Assembly (NCBI GenBank): GCA_030998225.1
Contig: JAPYXD010000608.1
Location: 4,866,501 to 4,930,500 of the forward strand
DNA: 64,000 nt
Origin: Diplolepis rosae
Lineage: Eukaryota > Arthropoda > Insecta > Hymenoptera > Diplolepididae
Direction: 5' to 3'
A program made the translations under genes and the position numbers. A model generated the notes under the pieces. The model was not told the origin of the DNA. It did no database searches and was given only the letters and a program-made list of their open reading frames with translations. This document shows positions 30,723-42,097 of this stretch, piece after piece; the stretch's first letter is position 1; each line of letters begins with the position of its first letter.

Positions 30723-33700
30723 ACAACTTCTGTCGGACCGCTTGAAGTCGAACTCAAAAGCAGGTAGCAGATCATGACAATGGAAGCAATAAACTGTACG
30801 CGTGGCGTACTCCTAATTGAAAATTAATATTATCCCTCATTAGCCCATGAGATTGAAAATCGTTAAGTTTTCTTGCAAAACACATAATATGAGTGTCATG
30901 CATGAAATCATAAATATTTAAGAAAATCATGCGTCACTTGCATTCAGAAATATGGTTTTTCCATTAGAATTTCTGTATATGCATTTCTGGATTATTCAAA
31001 TTATTTATCAAACAAGTAACTTTTTGAGATTGCGTTACTCTTTGTAAAAGAGTAACATTTCAAGCTCACGTGACTACGGAAGACATGGGGCAAGCCATCA
31101 GTGTTTTGCGAAGGGAACAAGTGTTGGAGCAAACACTAGTGGCATAAAACTGACTGCCGATATGATACGAGACATTTCCAAAACACATGTAATAAATTGA
31201 CTTCGTAGACGGTCGAAAGAAACTATGACGTCCTCCTATTCTTTAAAGTTTTAAATGTCCAGCTGATAGACAAAACCTTAACGAAGCGAAAGAATCGTAT
31301 TAAAAAGTTCGCGTCGAATGGGAAGTTGGTTTTTTATTAAAAAAAAATATATAATTTTCGGGAATTTGGGGTCTATTTGAACGTACAATTGCTCCGAGCT
31401 ACAACGGCATTTCTGATTCGTAGTTTAGCATGGATGATAAAGCAATGTTTCAACTTCATATTGCAGAAAAGTATGTCAAGTAAAAGTGCATAGAACTTGA
31501 GATTTTGCTCTTTTCGCAGTTGCATAAATTCGTCTAACTTGCCAGAAATCAAATTTTCTGAATGCCAGATATGAGACGAAAATCGTCTCACAACTTCTGT
31601 CGGACCGCTTGAAGTCGAACTCAAAAGCAGGTAGCAGGTCATGACAATGGAAGCAATAAACTGTACGCGTGGCGTACTCCTAATTGAAAATTAATATTAT
31701 CCCTCATTAGCCCATGAGATTGAAAATCGTTAAGTTTTCTTGCAAAACACATAATATGAGTGTCATGCATGAAATCATAAATATTTGAGAAAATCATGCG
31801 TCACTTGCATCCAGAAATATGGTTTTTCCATTAGAATTTCTGTATATGCATTTCTGGATTATTCAAATTATTTATCAAACAAGTAACTTTTTGAGATTGC
31901 GTTACTCTTTGTAAAAGAGTAACATTTCAAGCTCACGTGACTACGGAAGACATGGGGCAAGCCGTCAGTGTTTTGCGAAGGGAACAAGTGTTGGAGCAAA
32001 CACTAGTGGCATAAAACTGACTGCCGATATGATACGAGACATTTCCAAAACACATGTAATAAATTGACTTCGTAGACGGTCGAAAGAAACTATGACGTCC
32101 TCCTATTCTTTAAAGTTTTAAATGTCCAGCTGATAGACAAAACCTTAACGAAGCGAAAGAATCGTATTAAAAAGTTCGCGTCGAATGGGAAGTTGGTTTT
32201 TTATTAAAAAAAAAATATATAATTTTCGGGAATTTGGGGTCTATTTGAACGTACAATTGCTCCGAGATACAACGGCATTTCTGATTCGTAGTTTAGCATG
32301 GATGATAAAGCAATGTTTCAACTTCATATTGCAGAAAAGTATGTCAAGTAAAAGTGCATAGAACTTGAGATTTTGCTCTTTTCGCAGTTGCATAAATTCG
32401 TCTAACTTGCCAGAAATCAAATTTTCTGAATGCCAGATATGAGACGAAAATCGTCTCACAACTTCTGTCGGACCGCTTGAAGTCGAACTCAAAAGCAGTT
32501 AGCAGATCATGACAATGGAAGCAATAAACTGTACGCGTGGCGTACTCCTAATTGAAAATTAATATTATCCCTCATTAGCCCATGAGATTGAAAATCGTTA
32601 AGTTTTCTTGCAAAACACATAATATGAGTGTCATGCATGAAATCATAAATATTTGAGAAAATCATGCGTCACTTGCATCCAGAAATATGGTTTTTCCATT
32701 AGAATTTCTGTATATGCATTTCTGGATTATTCAAATTATTTATCAAACAAGTAACTTTTTGAGATTGCGTTACTCTTTGTAAAAGAGTAACATTTCAAGC
32801 TCACGTGACTACGGAAGACATGGGGCAAGCCGTCAGTGTTTTGCGAAGGGAACAAGTGTTGGAGCAAACACTAGTGGCATAAAACTGACTGCCGATATGA
32901 TACGAGACATTTCCAAAACACATGTAATAAATTGACTTCGTAGACGGTCGAAAGAAACTATGACGTCCTCCTATTCTTTAAAGTTTTAAATGTCCAGCTG
33001 ATAGACAAAACCTTAACGAAGCGAAAGAATCGTATTAAAAAGTTCGCGTCGAATGGGAAGTTGGTTTTTTATTTAAAAAAAATATATATAATTTTCGGGA
33101 ATTTGGGGTCTATTTGAACGTACAATTGCTCCGAGCTACAACGGCATTTCTGATTCGTAGTTTAGCATGGATGATAAAGCAATGTTTCAACTTCATATTG
33201 CAGAAAAGTATGTCAAGTAAAAGTGCATAGAACTTGAGATTTTGCTCTTTTCGCAGTTGCATAAATTCGTCTAACTTGCCAGAAATCAAATTTTCTGAAT
33301 GCCAGATATGAGACGAAAATCGTCTCACAACTTCTGTCGGACCGCTTGAAGTCGAACTCAAAAGCAGGTAGCAGATCATGACAATGGAAGCAATAAACTG
33401 TACGCGTGGCGTACTCCTAATTGAAAATTAATATTATCCCTCATTAGCCCATGAGATTGAAAATCGTTAAGTTTTCTTGCAAAACACATAATATGAGTGT
33501 CATGCATGAAATCATAAATATTTGAGAAAATCATGCGTCACTTGCATCCAGAAATATGGTTTTTCCATTAGAATTTCTGTATATGCATTTCTGGATTATT
33601 CAAATTATTTATCAAACAAGTAACTTTTTGAGATTGCGTTACTCTTTGTAAAAGAGTAACATTTCAAGCTCACGTGACTACGGAAGACATGGGGCAAGCC

Positions 33701-34925
33701 ATCAGTGTTTTGCGAAGGGAACAAGTGTTGGAGCAAACACTAGTGGCATAAAACTGACTGCCGATATGATACGAGACATTTCCAAAACACATGTAATAAA
33801 TTGACTTCGTAGACGGTCGAAAGAAACTATGACGTCCTCCTATTCTTTAAAGTTTTAAATGTCCAGCTGATAGACAAAACCTTAACGAAGCGAAAGAATC
33901 GTATTAAAAAGTTCGCGTCGAATGGGAAGTTGGTTTTTTATTAAAAAAAAAATATATAATTTTCGGGAATTTGGGGTCTATTTGAACGTACAATTGCTCC
34001 GAGCTACAACGGCATTTCTGATTCGTAGTTTAGCATGGATGATAAAGCAATGTTTCAACTTCATATTGCAGAAAAGTATGTCAAGTAAAAGTGCATAGAA
34101 CTTGAGATTTTGCTCTTTTCGCAGTTGCATAAATTCGTCTAACTTGCCAGAAATCAAATTTTCTGAATGCCAGATATGAGACGAAAATCGTCTCACAACT
34201 TCTGTCGGACCGCTTGAAGTCGAACTCAAAAGCAGGTAGCAGGTCATGACAATAGAAGCAATAAACTGTACGCGTGGCGTACTCCTAATTGAAAATTAAT
34301 ATTATCCCTCATTAGCCCATGAGATTGAAAATCGTTAAGTTTTCTTGCAAAACACATAATATGAGTGCCATGCATGAAATCATAAATATTTGAGAAAATC
34401 ATGCGTCACTTGCATTCAGAAATATGGTTTCTCCAGTAGAATTTCTGTATATGCATTTCTGGATTATTCAAATTATTTATCAAACAAGTAACTTTTTGAG
34501 ATTGCGTTACTCTTTGTAAAAGAGTAACATTTCAAGCTCACGTGACTACGGAAGACATGGGGCAAGCCATCAGTGTTTTGCGAAGGGAACAAGTGTTGGA
34601 GCAAACACTAGTGGCATAAAACTGACTGCCGATATGATACGAGACATTTCCAAAACTCATGTAATAAATTGACTTCGTAGACGGTCGAAAAAAACTATGA
34701 CGTCCTCCTATTCTTTAAAGTTTTAAATGTCCAGCTGATAGACAAAACCTTAACGAAGCGAAAGAATCGTATTAAAAAGTTCGCGTCGAATGGGAAGTTG
34801 GTTTTTTATTAAAAAAAAAAATATATAATTTTCTGGAATTTGGGGTCTATTTGAACGCTCAATTGCTCCGAGCTACAACGGCATTTCTGATTCGTAGTTT
34901 AGCATGGATGATAAAGCAAAGTTCC
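30723..34925. repeat. 868-bp tandem repeat array, about 4.8 units
   Basis: Unit starts, taken at acaacttctgtcgg, are 30723, 31590, 32458, 33327 and 34195, spaced 867-869 bp. Units differ by a few substitutions and by the length of an A run. Each holds a minus-strand 89-codon frame (for example 31373-31642) that stays open because the units are nearly identical. Each also holds a hairpin gttactctttgtaaaagagtaac-type word. Confidence 0.92.
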
Positions 34926-34984
34926 AACTTCATTTTGATATTGCGATATGATGATGGACTCAGAATTAAAACTTCTATGTAGTT

Positions 34985-35105
34985 TTTTACATTCTCATCA
35001 TGGATGAGAAGGTATTGGTTTTATGTGAAAAATGACTTTCGAAATTTTCATCAAATCTTTACGTTTTGAGACCCCCTGAGTCAGAAAAAATGGTTTTTAC
35101 GAAAG

Positions 35106-35164
<59 letters not shown>

Positions 35165-36120
35165 AGGTCGTGTGCGGCATAACTCTCGATAGAATTATCA
35201 GATTGAATTGAGCTTTGGTACACTTTATCGGAGCCGAAAAAGTAAGTACAAGTTCGTTAACCAGCCACATCTAATCAAAATTGAGGGGTTGAGCACTACT
35301 TTTGTGTTTTTGAAAATAATTTTTTGAAAAAATCAAAAATTTCAATACTGGTTTTAAATAGTGCTCAGAAATGTCTAAAAATTATCCTGATAACATTTTT
35401 TGATTAAATCAAAATTAGAAATGTTACAGCATATTCAAATTCGAGTAAAGTCAATATCAAAATTCCATTTTCCAGTTAAATTATACGAGATGCGAAAAAA
35501 CGTTATGATACAATATTCTTGAATAAATAAAGACCTACAAATTTGAATTGTAACATTTTTTCATAAGATGCATATTTTTCTTTTTAATTAAAAAAAAAAC
35601 TATTGAAAATCCAAAATTCAATTTTTTAACAATAATATGTAAAATAAGAAAAAAACGTAAGAATACAAAGTTGTTCGTTTCAAAAAGATCTACAAATTTT
35701 GTCTGACGCAGTTTCTGATAAAACATATATTTTTCGTTTCAATTCCAAAAAATACGATTAAAATTCAAAAAATTCCATTTTTTAGACAAAATATGTGAGA
35801 TACAAAAAAAACGTTTAGATGGAAAATTGTTTGCCTAAATGAGGTTTACAAATTCTCATCAAGACATTTCGGAACAGGATGTATATTTTATGTTTTGATT
35901 TTTAATATTTAAAAAATTCGATTTTTTTCACCAAAATAAGTGAGATACGAAATAAGCGTTGTTCTGCAAAATCGTTTCCTTAAATAAAGTCTACGATTGT
36001 TTTTCCTTTTTGAGAGATTTGGAAGAAAATAAATTATTTTAATCATGTAATTTATTAAAAAGTTACAAAAATGCATACAGAAAATCGAGCGCGAAGCGCG
36101 AGTGTCATGATGAGAATGTG
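34985..36120. mobile_element. nested TIR element with TCTG microsatellite
   Basis: acattctcatcatg at 34989 and its reverse complement catgatgagaatgt at 36106 mark short inverted ends, 1.13 kb apart. A (tctg)n tract of about 58 bp starts at 35107. Near the right end is the palindrome gagcgcgaagcgcgag. Several similar blocks of ttttt.acaaaat..gtgagatacgaaa recur inside (35480, 35790, 35935). A related piece in reverse lies at about 54330-54440. Non-coding. Confidence 0.55.
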
Positions 36121-36394
36121 TTCCTTAAGGCCGATAGAGCCTTAAGTAAATTGAATTTCCTGTTTCACTTAAACATAAACACATAAACTTCATTTTCTTC
36201 ACGTATGCTATTTTGACTATAATACATCTTAAAATAGAGAAAATATGTCCTATTCATACTTTCTTCTTAAATTTCTCAAAAGGGATTGTAATCTTTCATT
36301 AATATCTAAGTATTATTTAAAATTTAATGCTTGAACTTGAAGTATTTTTTGCTATGACCTATTTTTTCTGATATAAGTATGTACTATAGCCAAA

Positions 36395-37795
36395 TATTTA
36401 TGATTTCATGCATGATACTCATATTATGTGTTTTGCAAGAAAACTTAACGATTTTCAATCTCATGGGCTAATGAGGGATAATATTAATTTTCAATTAGGA
36501 GTACGCCACGCGTACAGTTCATTGCTTCCATTGTCATGATCTACTACCTGCTTTTGAGTTCGACTTCATGCGGTCCGACAGAAGTTGTGAGACGATTTTA
36601 GTCTCATATCTGGCATTCAGAAAATTTTATTTCTGGCAAGTTAGACGAATTTATGCAACTGCGAAAAGAGCAAAATCTCAAGTTCTATGCACATTTACAT
36701 GACATACTTTTCTGCAATATGAAGTTGAAACTTTGCTTTATCATCCATGCTAAACTACGAATCAGAAATGCCGTTGTAGCTCGGAGCAATTGAGCGTTCA
36801 AATAGACCTCAAATTCCAGAAAATTATATATTTTTTTTTTTAATAAAAAACCAAAATACCATTAGAAGCGAACTTTTTAATACGATTCTTTCGCTTCGTA
36901 AAGGTTTTCTCTATCAGCTAGAGATTTAAAACTTTAAAGAATAGGAGGACGTCATAGTTTTTTTCGACCGTCTACGAAGTCAATTTATTACATGAGTTTT
37001 GGAAATGTCTCGTATCATATCGGCAGTCAGTTTTATGTCACTAGTGTTTGCTCCAACACTTGTTCCCTTCGCAAAACACTGATGGCATGCCCCATGTCTT
37101 TCGTAGTCACGTGAGCTTAAAATGTTACTCTTTTACAAAGAGTAACGCAATCTCAAAATGTTACTTGGTTGATAAATAATTTGAATAATCCAGAAATGCA
37201 TATACAGAAATTCTAATGGAAAAACCATATTTCTGAATGCAAGTGACGCATGATTTTCTCAAATATTTATGATTTCATGCATGACACTCATATTATGTGT
37301 TTTGCAAAAAAACTTTACGATTTTCAATCTCATGGGCTAATGAGGGATAATATTAATTTTCAATTAGGATTACGCCACGCGTACAGTTTATTGCTTCCAT
37401 TGTCATGATCTACTACCTGCTTTTAGTTCGACTTCAAGCGGCCGACAGAAGTTGGGAGACGATTCGTCCTATAGCACATATGCACATATGCAATCTTCGC
37501 GGACTTCGCACATGTAGTGTTAAAATATAAGGTGTGTTTTTTGCGGTCATTTTTTTTTAACTCGAAGTTAATATATTGTCGCGTGTCCCAAGGGTTGCAC
37601 GCGTGTAAGTGTTATCCCGAAGTTAGGTATCAAAGTCTTTTGATATATAGAGGTATTGTTTATTGCTCTTATTGTATTTTTTCGTTACCTGATCTAGGGA
37701 TAAATTTCCGTCACTATGAGAATTTCTTTCTTAATTTCCCGTCTCACAATTCGTCACAAGTTTGGGTTTGAGACGTCTCAAACTTCTATATCATT
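36395..37795. repeat. right inverted arm of the foldback element
   Basis: Reverse complement of the left arm: a partial unit (about 36395-36600), one full 868-bp-type unit to about 37465, and the outer 330 bp that match 30380-30722. It has more substitutions relative to the left units than these have among themselves, so the left array expanded after the element formed. Confidence 0.8.
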
Positions 37796-38249
37796 AAAAA
37801 TTCCGAAAAATATTTTTTCGAAGAAATTAAATATGGATAATCTCTGTCGCCTGTCGCATTTCCACACGAAATGAGATATCGATTTGAAACTTGGGGAAAT
37901 TGAATAGAAGACAATAAAGGAGGTTTATCTGGTCCTAAATATTTATAAATACAAAAAAAATTGCAATAAATAAACATAGTTGTGCGAACACCAGCCTTCC
38001 CCATAGAACTCTGAATGCGCACGATCTAGCAAGATCCGTCATGTTAATGCATATTGCCTGATTGATTATTTTATAACAAACTTTTTTTGTTCCCTTAAAT
38101 GTGCGCTTTCACTTACATTTTCAATTCTACTTTATTAACATTTCTCTAAGTTTTTTCCGCTTTCTTTTAACTTTTAACTTTAACTATGGTAAAAAAAAAA
38201 TATTGATTCGAGGACTGACTTGATCACGTGGCCCACCTAGGACATAGCC

Positions 38250-38464
38250 TTGATAAAAAAATTTATAAACAGACGTCTGGTCGTCCAATGGGTTCTCCTT
38301 TATCTCCATTAATATCAAACTTGGTTATGGTGTATGTAAAAAAACGCGCATTACTAAAATTATCTTTTAAACCGTTTCTCTACAAACGTTATGTGGATGA
38401 CATATTTACAATTGTCCCTACAGATAAAATTATAGATAATTATAAAATTATAATGGTGACTTAA
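38250..38464 (+). pseudogene. Penelope-like element, catalytic RT part
   Basis: Continues the RT interrupted at 30220. It reads KIYKQTSGRPMGSPLSPLIS and FLYKRYVDDIFTIVPT. MGSPLSP and YVDDIF are RT blocks C and D, with the catalytic Asp pair intact. The sequence ends in stops after NYKIIM, and neither the thumb nor a GIY-YIG endonuclease follows, so the element is 3'-truncated. Confidence 0.85.
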
Positions 38465-38469
38465 TTATA

Positions 38470-39030
38470 AACTGCTTTAAAAAACCTACTTAATTTGGTT
38501 GTTGTTTGAATTATGAATCGCATCATATGTATAGTCATTCGCAGTTTCAGTTGATGTACGTTTGAATGGAGGGCGATTTGAAATTACCATCCATAAGTAA
38601 CAGCAGCGTTTGAGCGCGAAATCTTTGAAAATGATTCACTCATTTGCGAATGTCTGAAGCATCATAATGATTCATAGGCTTGTACTTAGGCCCAACTGAA
38701 GTGCTAAATAATGTGAAAATAACACAACATAGAGGAAAAATATGTATTATAATATTTATTATATTAGTAGTGTTAGGTTTTCGTATCCGTTGCATCGGAT
38801 TATGTGTATGTAAGCTGTAGAATACTCCTCGGAATACTCATGTGACTGCGGAAAAATGAGTGACTTCATTCAATAATAACTTAGGCGTTCGGACGCATTG
38901 TCTGTCTCTTTTTTGATCAGATGATATTACGCGAAAATAATCTAAAAACTAAAAGTAATGATAATTGCAAAAAATGTATATTTTCTTGTAGAGTATATAA
39001 TAGCTTTTTTTAAATAATAGTATTAAATCT
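38470..39030. other. no gene recognised
   Basis: AT-rich non-coding sequence between the Penelope remnant and the candidate membrane-protein exon. Confidence 0.35.
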
Positions 39031-39033
39031 TAC

Positions 39034-39192
39034 TCTCTGATAGGGCATAGCCAAGTGGTCCTTATGAATCACCACTTTTTTTCTAAATCGATCTATAAAT
39101 AACGAAAATATTACAAGTACAGTGCCGGCCAGAATTGTCAATCCACTATAAAAAATGGTATCAAAGACATGCAAAGCAGTTAAAAAGCTCAT
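39034..39192 (-). CDS. candidate host exon: small single-pass membrane protein, 5' end
   Basis: On the minus strand ATG 39192 opens 53 codons that end exactly at a 5' splice consensus, AGA|GTAAGA, with the GT at 39033-39032. The protein has a hydrophobic helix at about residues 14-33 (FYSGLTILAGTVLVIFSLFI), then a basic stretch (DRFRKKVVIHK), the usual positive-inside pattern. It has no transposon motif and little low complexity. The next exon was not found downstream on the minus strand, where transposons follow. It may be a genuine first coding exon, a retained piece of a gene, or a chance frame. Confidence 0.35.
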
Positions 39193-39199
39193 TAAATTT

Positions 39200-41265
39200 T
39201 GCGTTGAATGAGCTTTATTTGATTCATTATTAATAAAGATAGACCGAGTTAGCGTGTGAGAAAGACCGACCTAGTTTCGAATTTTTGAAAATGTCCATTA
39301 TTGAAAAATTGAAATATCTTTATTGGTTCTCGAGTTATGATTAAATGTGTAAAGTCGTGCACGTTCGGCTTGCGACTCGTCATTGAAGGGATTCAGTCGT
39401 CAGTGTTTTATTAGGCTCTTTGAGCGCAAAGTGGTTGTTTCGGCTATTGGCTCCTAGGAGAAATTAGCCAATATGAAAGAAGAAGAAGAAGGGATTCAGT
39501 CGACTCTCGCCTCGCGACCAGGACCCAATATGCGCTGGCGTCATGCAGGGCTACGACATTCGAGACTTGTGTTTCCCTAAATGAATCAAAACAAATATGA
39601 ATCAAATAATAATTCGTAAACGCTACAAGTTGATATCAAAAATATGAATGGTAGTAGTAGTAGATAGGTTTGACTACATTATAAGTGAACTCAATTTTAT
39701 TCAAATTACTTTTCTATTATAATCTTTTAAAGTATTATTAAATGAAGGGGCTATTTTCTAATTGAAATAAATATATTTCATAACAATAATATGAAAAAAG
39801 AAATGAGTTAGTTAAATCAAACAATTTTTTTGAGAATGCTAACTTCATATAACCGCTCAACCGACAAATGCTAGCAATTGTTGTGAACCTAGGGAACGTA
39901 CAATTTTTTTTTGTCTGAGAGTAGCTCATCTTCACCCACACAAATTAATGTACGATACTCTCAGATACCTAGGTGTCGTTATCGCTGGTTCTGCATTGGC
40001 ATGAACATTCTGAGTTTCCCAGAACGAGACTTGTACAAAAATAATTCAGACAATATTTGCACCTTTCTAGGAATTCACGACAGATTCAGAAAATAAAGTT
40101 TTTGTTGTCAATATTCAAAACTAGGGATTATACTTAATTAAATACTATCATATGAAACATCAATATCTTTAATTTCGTCTTATGAATTTAATGTTACTAA
40201 AAACAATAAATGAGTCACTAGGTGTTGTAAGAATTTATGAAGAATGAAAGACCGTCTTGATAACGATCTTGCGAGTTGGCATCATTTGGTTAGTTAATTA
40301 CCCGAAACTAGCAAACTATGGTCTGAGAGAATTTCTTGACGAGGGATCTGGGTCGGTCTAGAAATAACCTTGCTGCAGTTGCATTAACCTCCTCTGCCGA
40401 CGACATTATCACTGCTATACCTAACACCCCCACTTTGTGGTAAACAGTCGTTCTCCTATTCAATGAAAAAGAATTTTTGAATTACTGATGATAACTTTTT
40501 TAAATTCATCTATCAATAATATATTGTGATTCGGAGTTTGGAGCAGATAGTAAATCACTAACAGCTAGAAACAATTCTATGCATGTAATATAAAATATGC
40601 ACTACGCATTGTGGGGGGGGGGGGGGGGGTAAATTGAAATTCTGAAGAAGACTCTTTGCTCTCATAAGTGTTTTTCCCATGCTAGTATCAAAATGCATTT
40701 TTGGCGTACGTGCAAAAGGAAAAGGATGCCCTACAGATTGCAGTGTTGTACGACGACATTTTCATTTCTCCAATCCTATTTGTTCATGACTTTTTTTACA
40801 TTAATGAATAATACCCGCCGTACTTTATAATAAATCACAAAATCAAGGTTTACTCCATTTTTCATTATATCCTGTCATGTCCTTTTTATTGGAAAAAGTC
40901 TTATAGTCTGTGTTCACCTATCTTCATAAGAAAAAAATTATTTCATTCTATATAAGCGTCACAGCTGCAGAACAAGAAACTTCATGTAATAGATATAGAA
41001 CTATTACACTCAAAAAGGGAATTACTAAATATTAGTAATGCTTTATGAATATCAGTACTTGCTTAAAATCATTAAAGAAAAATCTGTGAAATAGTAAGTA
41101 ATTGCTGTTAAATAAAAGATTATGTTCTGTTTTTCAGCAATTCAAAAATTCTAAAACACAGTATACAGAAGTAGTAAAATGCAGTAAGTACATTCTTATA
41201 TTTAGCCAGCCACTTGCTAAAGTTCAGTTTGAAGCACTTTGAAACATTTGGCAAATTAATTATTT
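39200..41265. other. no gene recognised; includes an 18-base G tract
   Basis: AT-rich sequence. A near-duplicate phrase gaagggattcagtcg occurs at about 39387 and 39490. A homopolymer of about 18 G lies near 40613-40630. No coding sequence is supported. Confidence 0.35.
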
Positions 41266-42097
41266 AGTCCAGGGAAATTACCTTTTTTTTTGGGAAAAAA
41301 TGCCATACCTACCAAAAAAATTAGGAAAATTCTAAGCAGAATGAGAAAATCTTAGCATAAATTGAACAGCGATTTTTATACGCTTCGATATAGGGGGGAA
41401 GGTTGAAGTTAAAAATTCGTGTTTTTTTGCATTTGATCGTGGATTGCCGGGAACGATTGTTTCGGAGGGAAAAAGTTTTTAAACAAAAGTCTTAGAGCGA
41501 GAAATTTGATATGAAGATGTTCAAAAATGCACTCATTTCTTTATGAATTATTCTATAATTATCTAAGAATTCGCGCAAAAGTTTTGATGTTTCTTTTTTT
41601 AATTCGGTGGAGCGCTTCGATGAAATAATAAACGTGGTGGTTTTGGAAATAAATGATCAATTCCTGCTGGCTAAAAAATGCGGTCTAGGAATTTGCAAAA
41701 TTTGTTGGGCCTTTAAAAGTACTATTTCGTCGTAATTCCATACACACGTGAGAGGCTACAACGAAATTTTATTTTTTGTTCGTATTTTCTCGTTAAATAC
41801 TCTAGCTCGCCAAAGTCAACAAAAGAAGTGAAACTTGCAGGCATTCGAAAAATTCATTTCTTAATATTCCCTTTACATGTTAAAAGAATAATAATCCACG
41901 ATCAAATGCAAAAAAACACGGTTTTTTACCCCCCCCCCCCCCCCCCCCTCCCGCCCTCTGTACAGAAGCGTACAAAAATCGCTGTCCAATCTATACTAGG
42001 ATTGTTTCTCATGCTCCCTAGAATGTTCCTAATTTTTTCGATAGGTGCGGCATTTTGTTGCCAAAACCATAGTGAAATCGTCTAATTTCCCTGGACT
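41266..42097. mobile_element. 832-bp MITE with inverted ends and a C tract
   Basis: Ends agtccagggaaatta and taatttccctggact at 41266 and 42097. Similarity between the arms extends inward for roughly 150-200 bp with gaps (for example gcatttgatcgtggatt and aatccacgatcaaatgc). The right arm has a run of about 20 C where the left has a short G run, so the tract expanded in one arm. Non-coding. Confidence 0.7.

Larger units (their letters stand above)
30221..38249. mobile_element. 8-kb foldback-type element with tandem repeats in its arms
   Basis: The outer ends are inverted repeats, gtcatgtcctacgtgggcca at 30221 and its near reverse complement at 38249. Longer inverted arms match from 30380 to about 34920 on the left and from 36395 to 37795 on the right. 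The left arm contains about 4.8 tandem copies of an 868-bp unit, the right about 1.2. The middle 34926-36395 is single copy and holds a nested MITE. No transposase is seen. Long inverted arms built from tandem repeats are the trait of foldback-type DNA transposons. It interrupts Penelope RT codons between FSFK and DKKIYKQ. Confidence 0.7.

Noticed and set aside
31373..34247. Four 83-89-codon minus-strand ORFs as a gene family
   Set aside because: They are the same part of nearly identical 868-bp tandem repeats; openness follows from identity, with no recognisable domain.
30723..34925. CRISPR-like or viral repeat array
   Set aside because: Units are 868 bp, without spacers, and the arms are inverted; a foldback-type transposon explains it.
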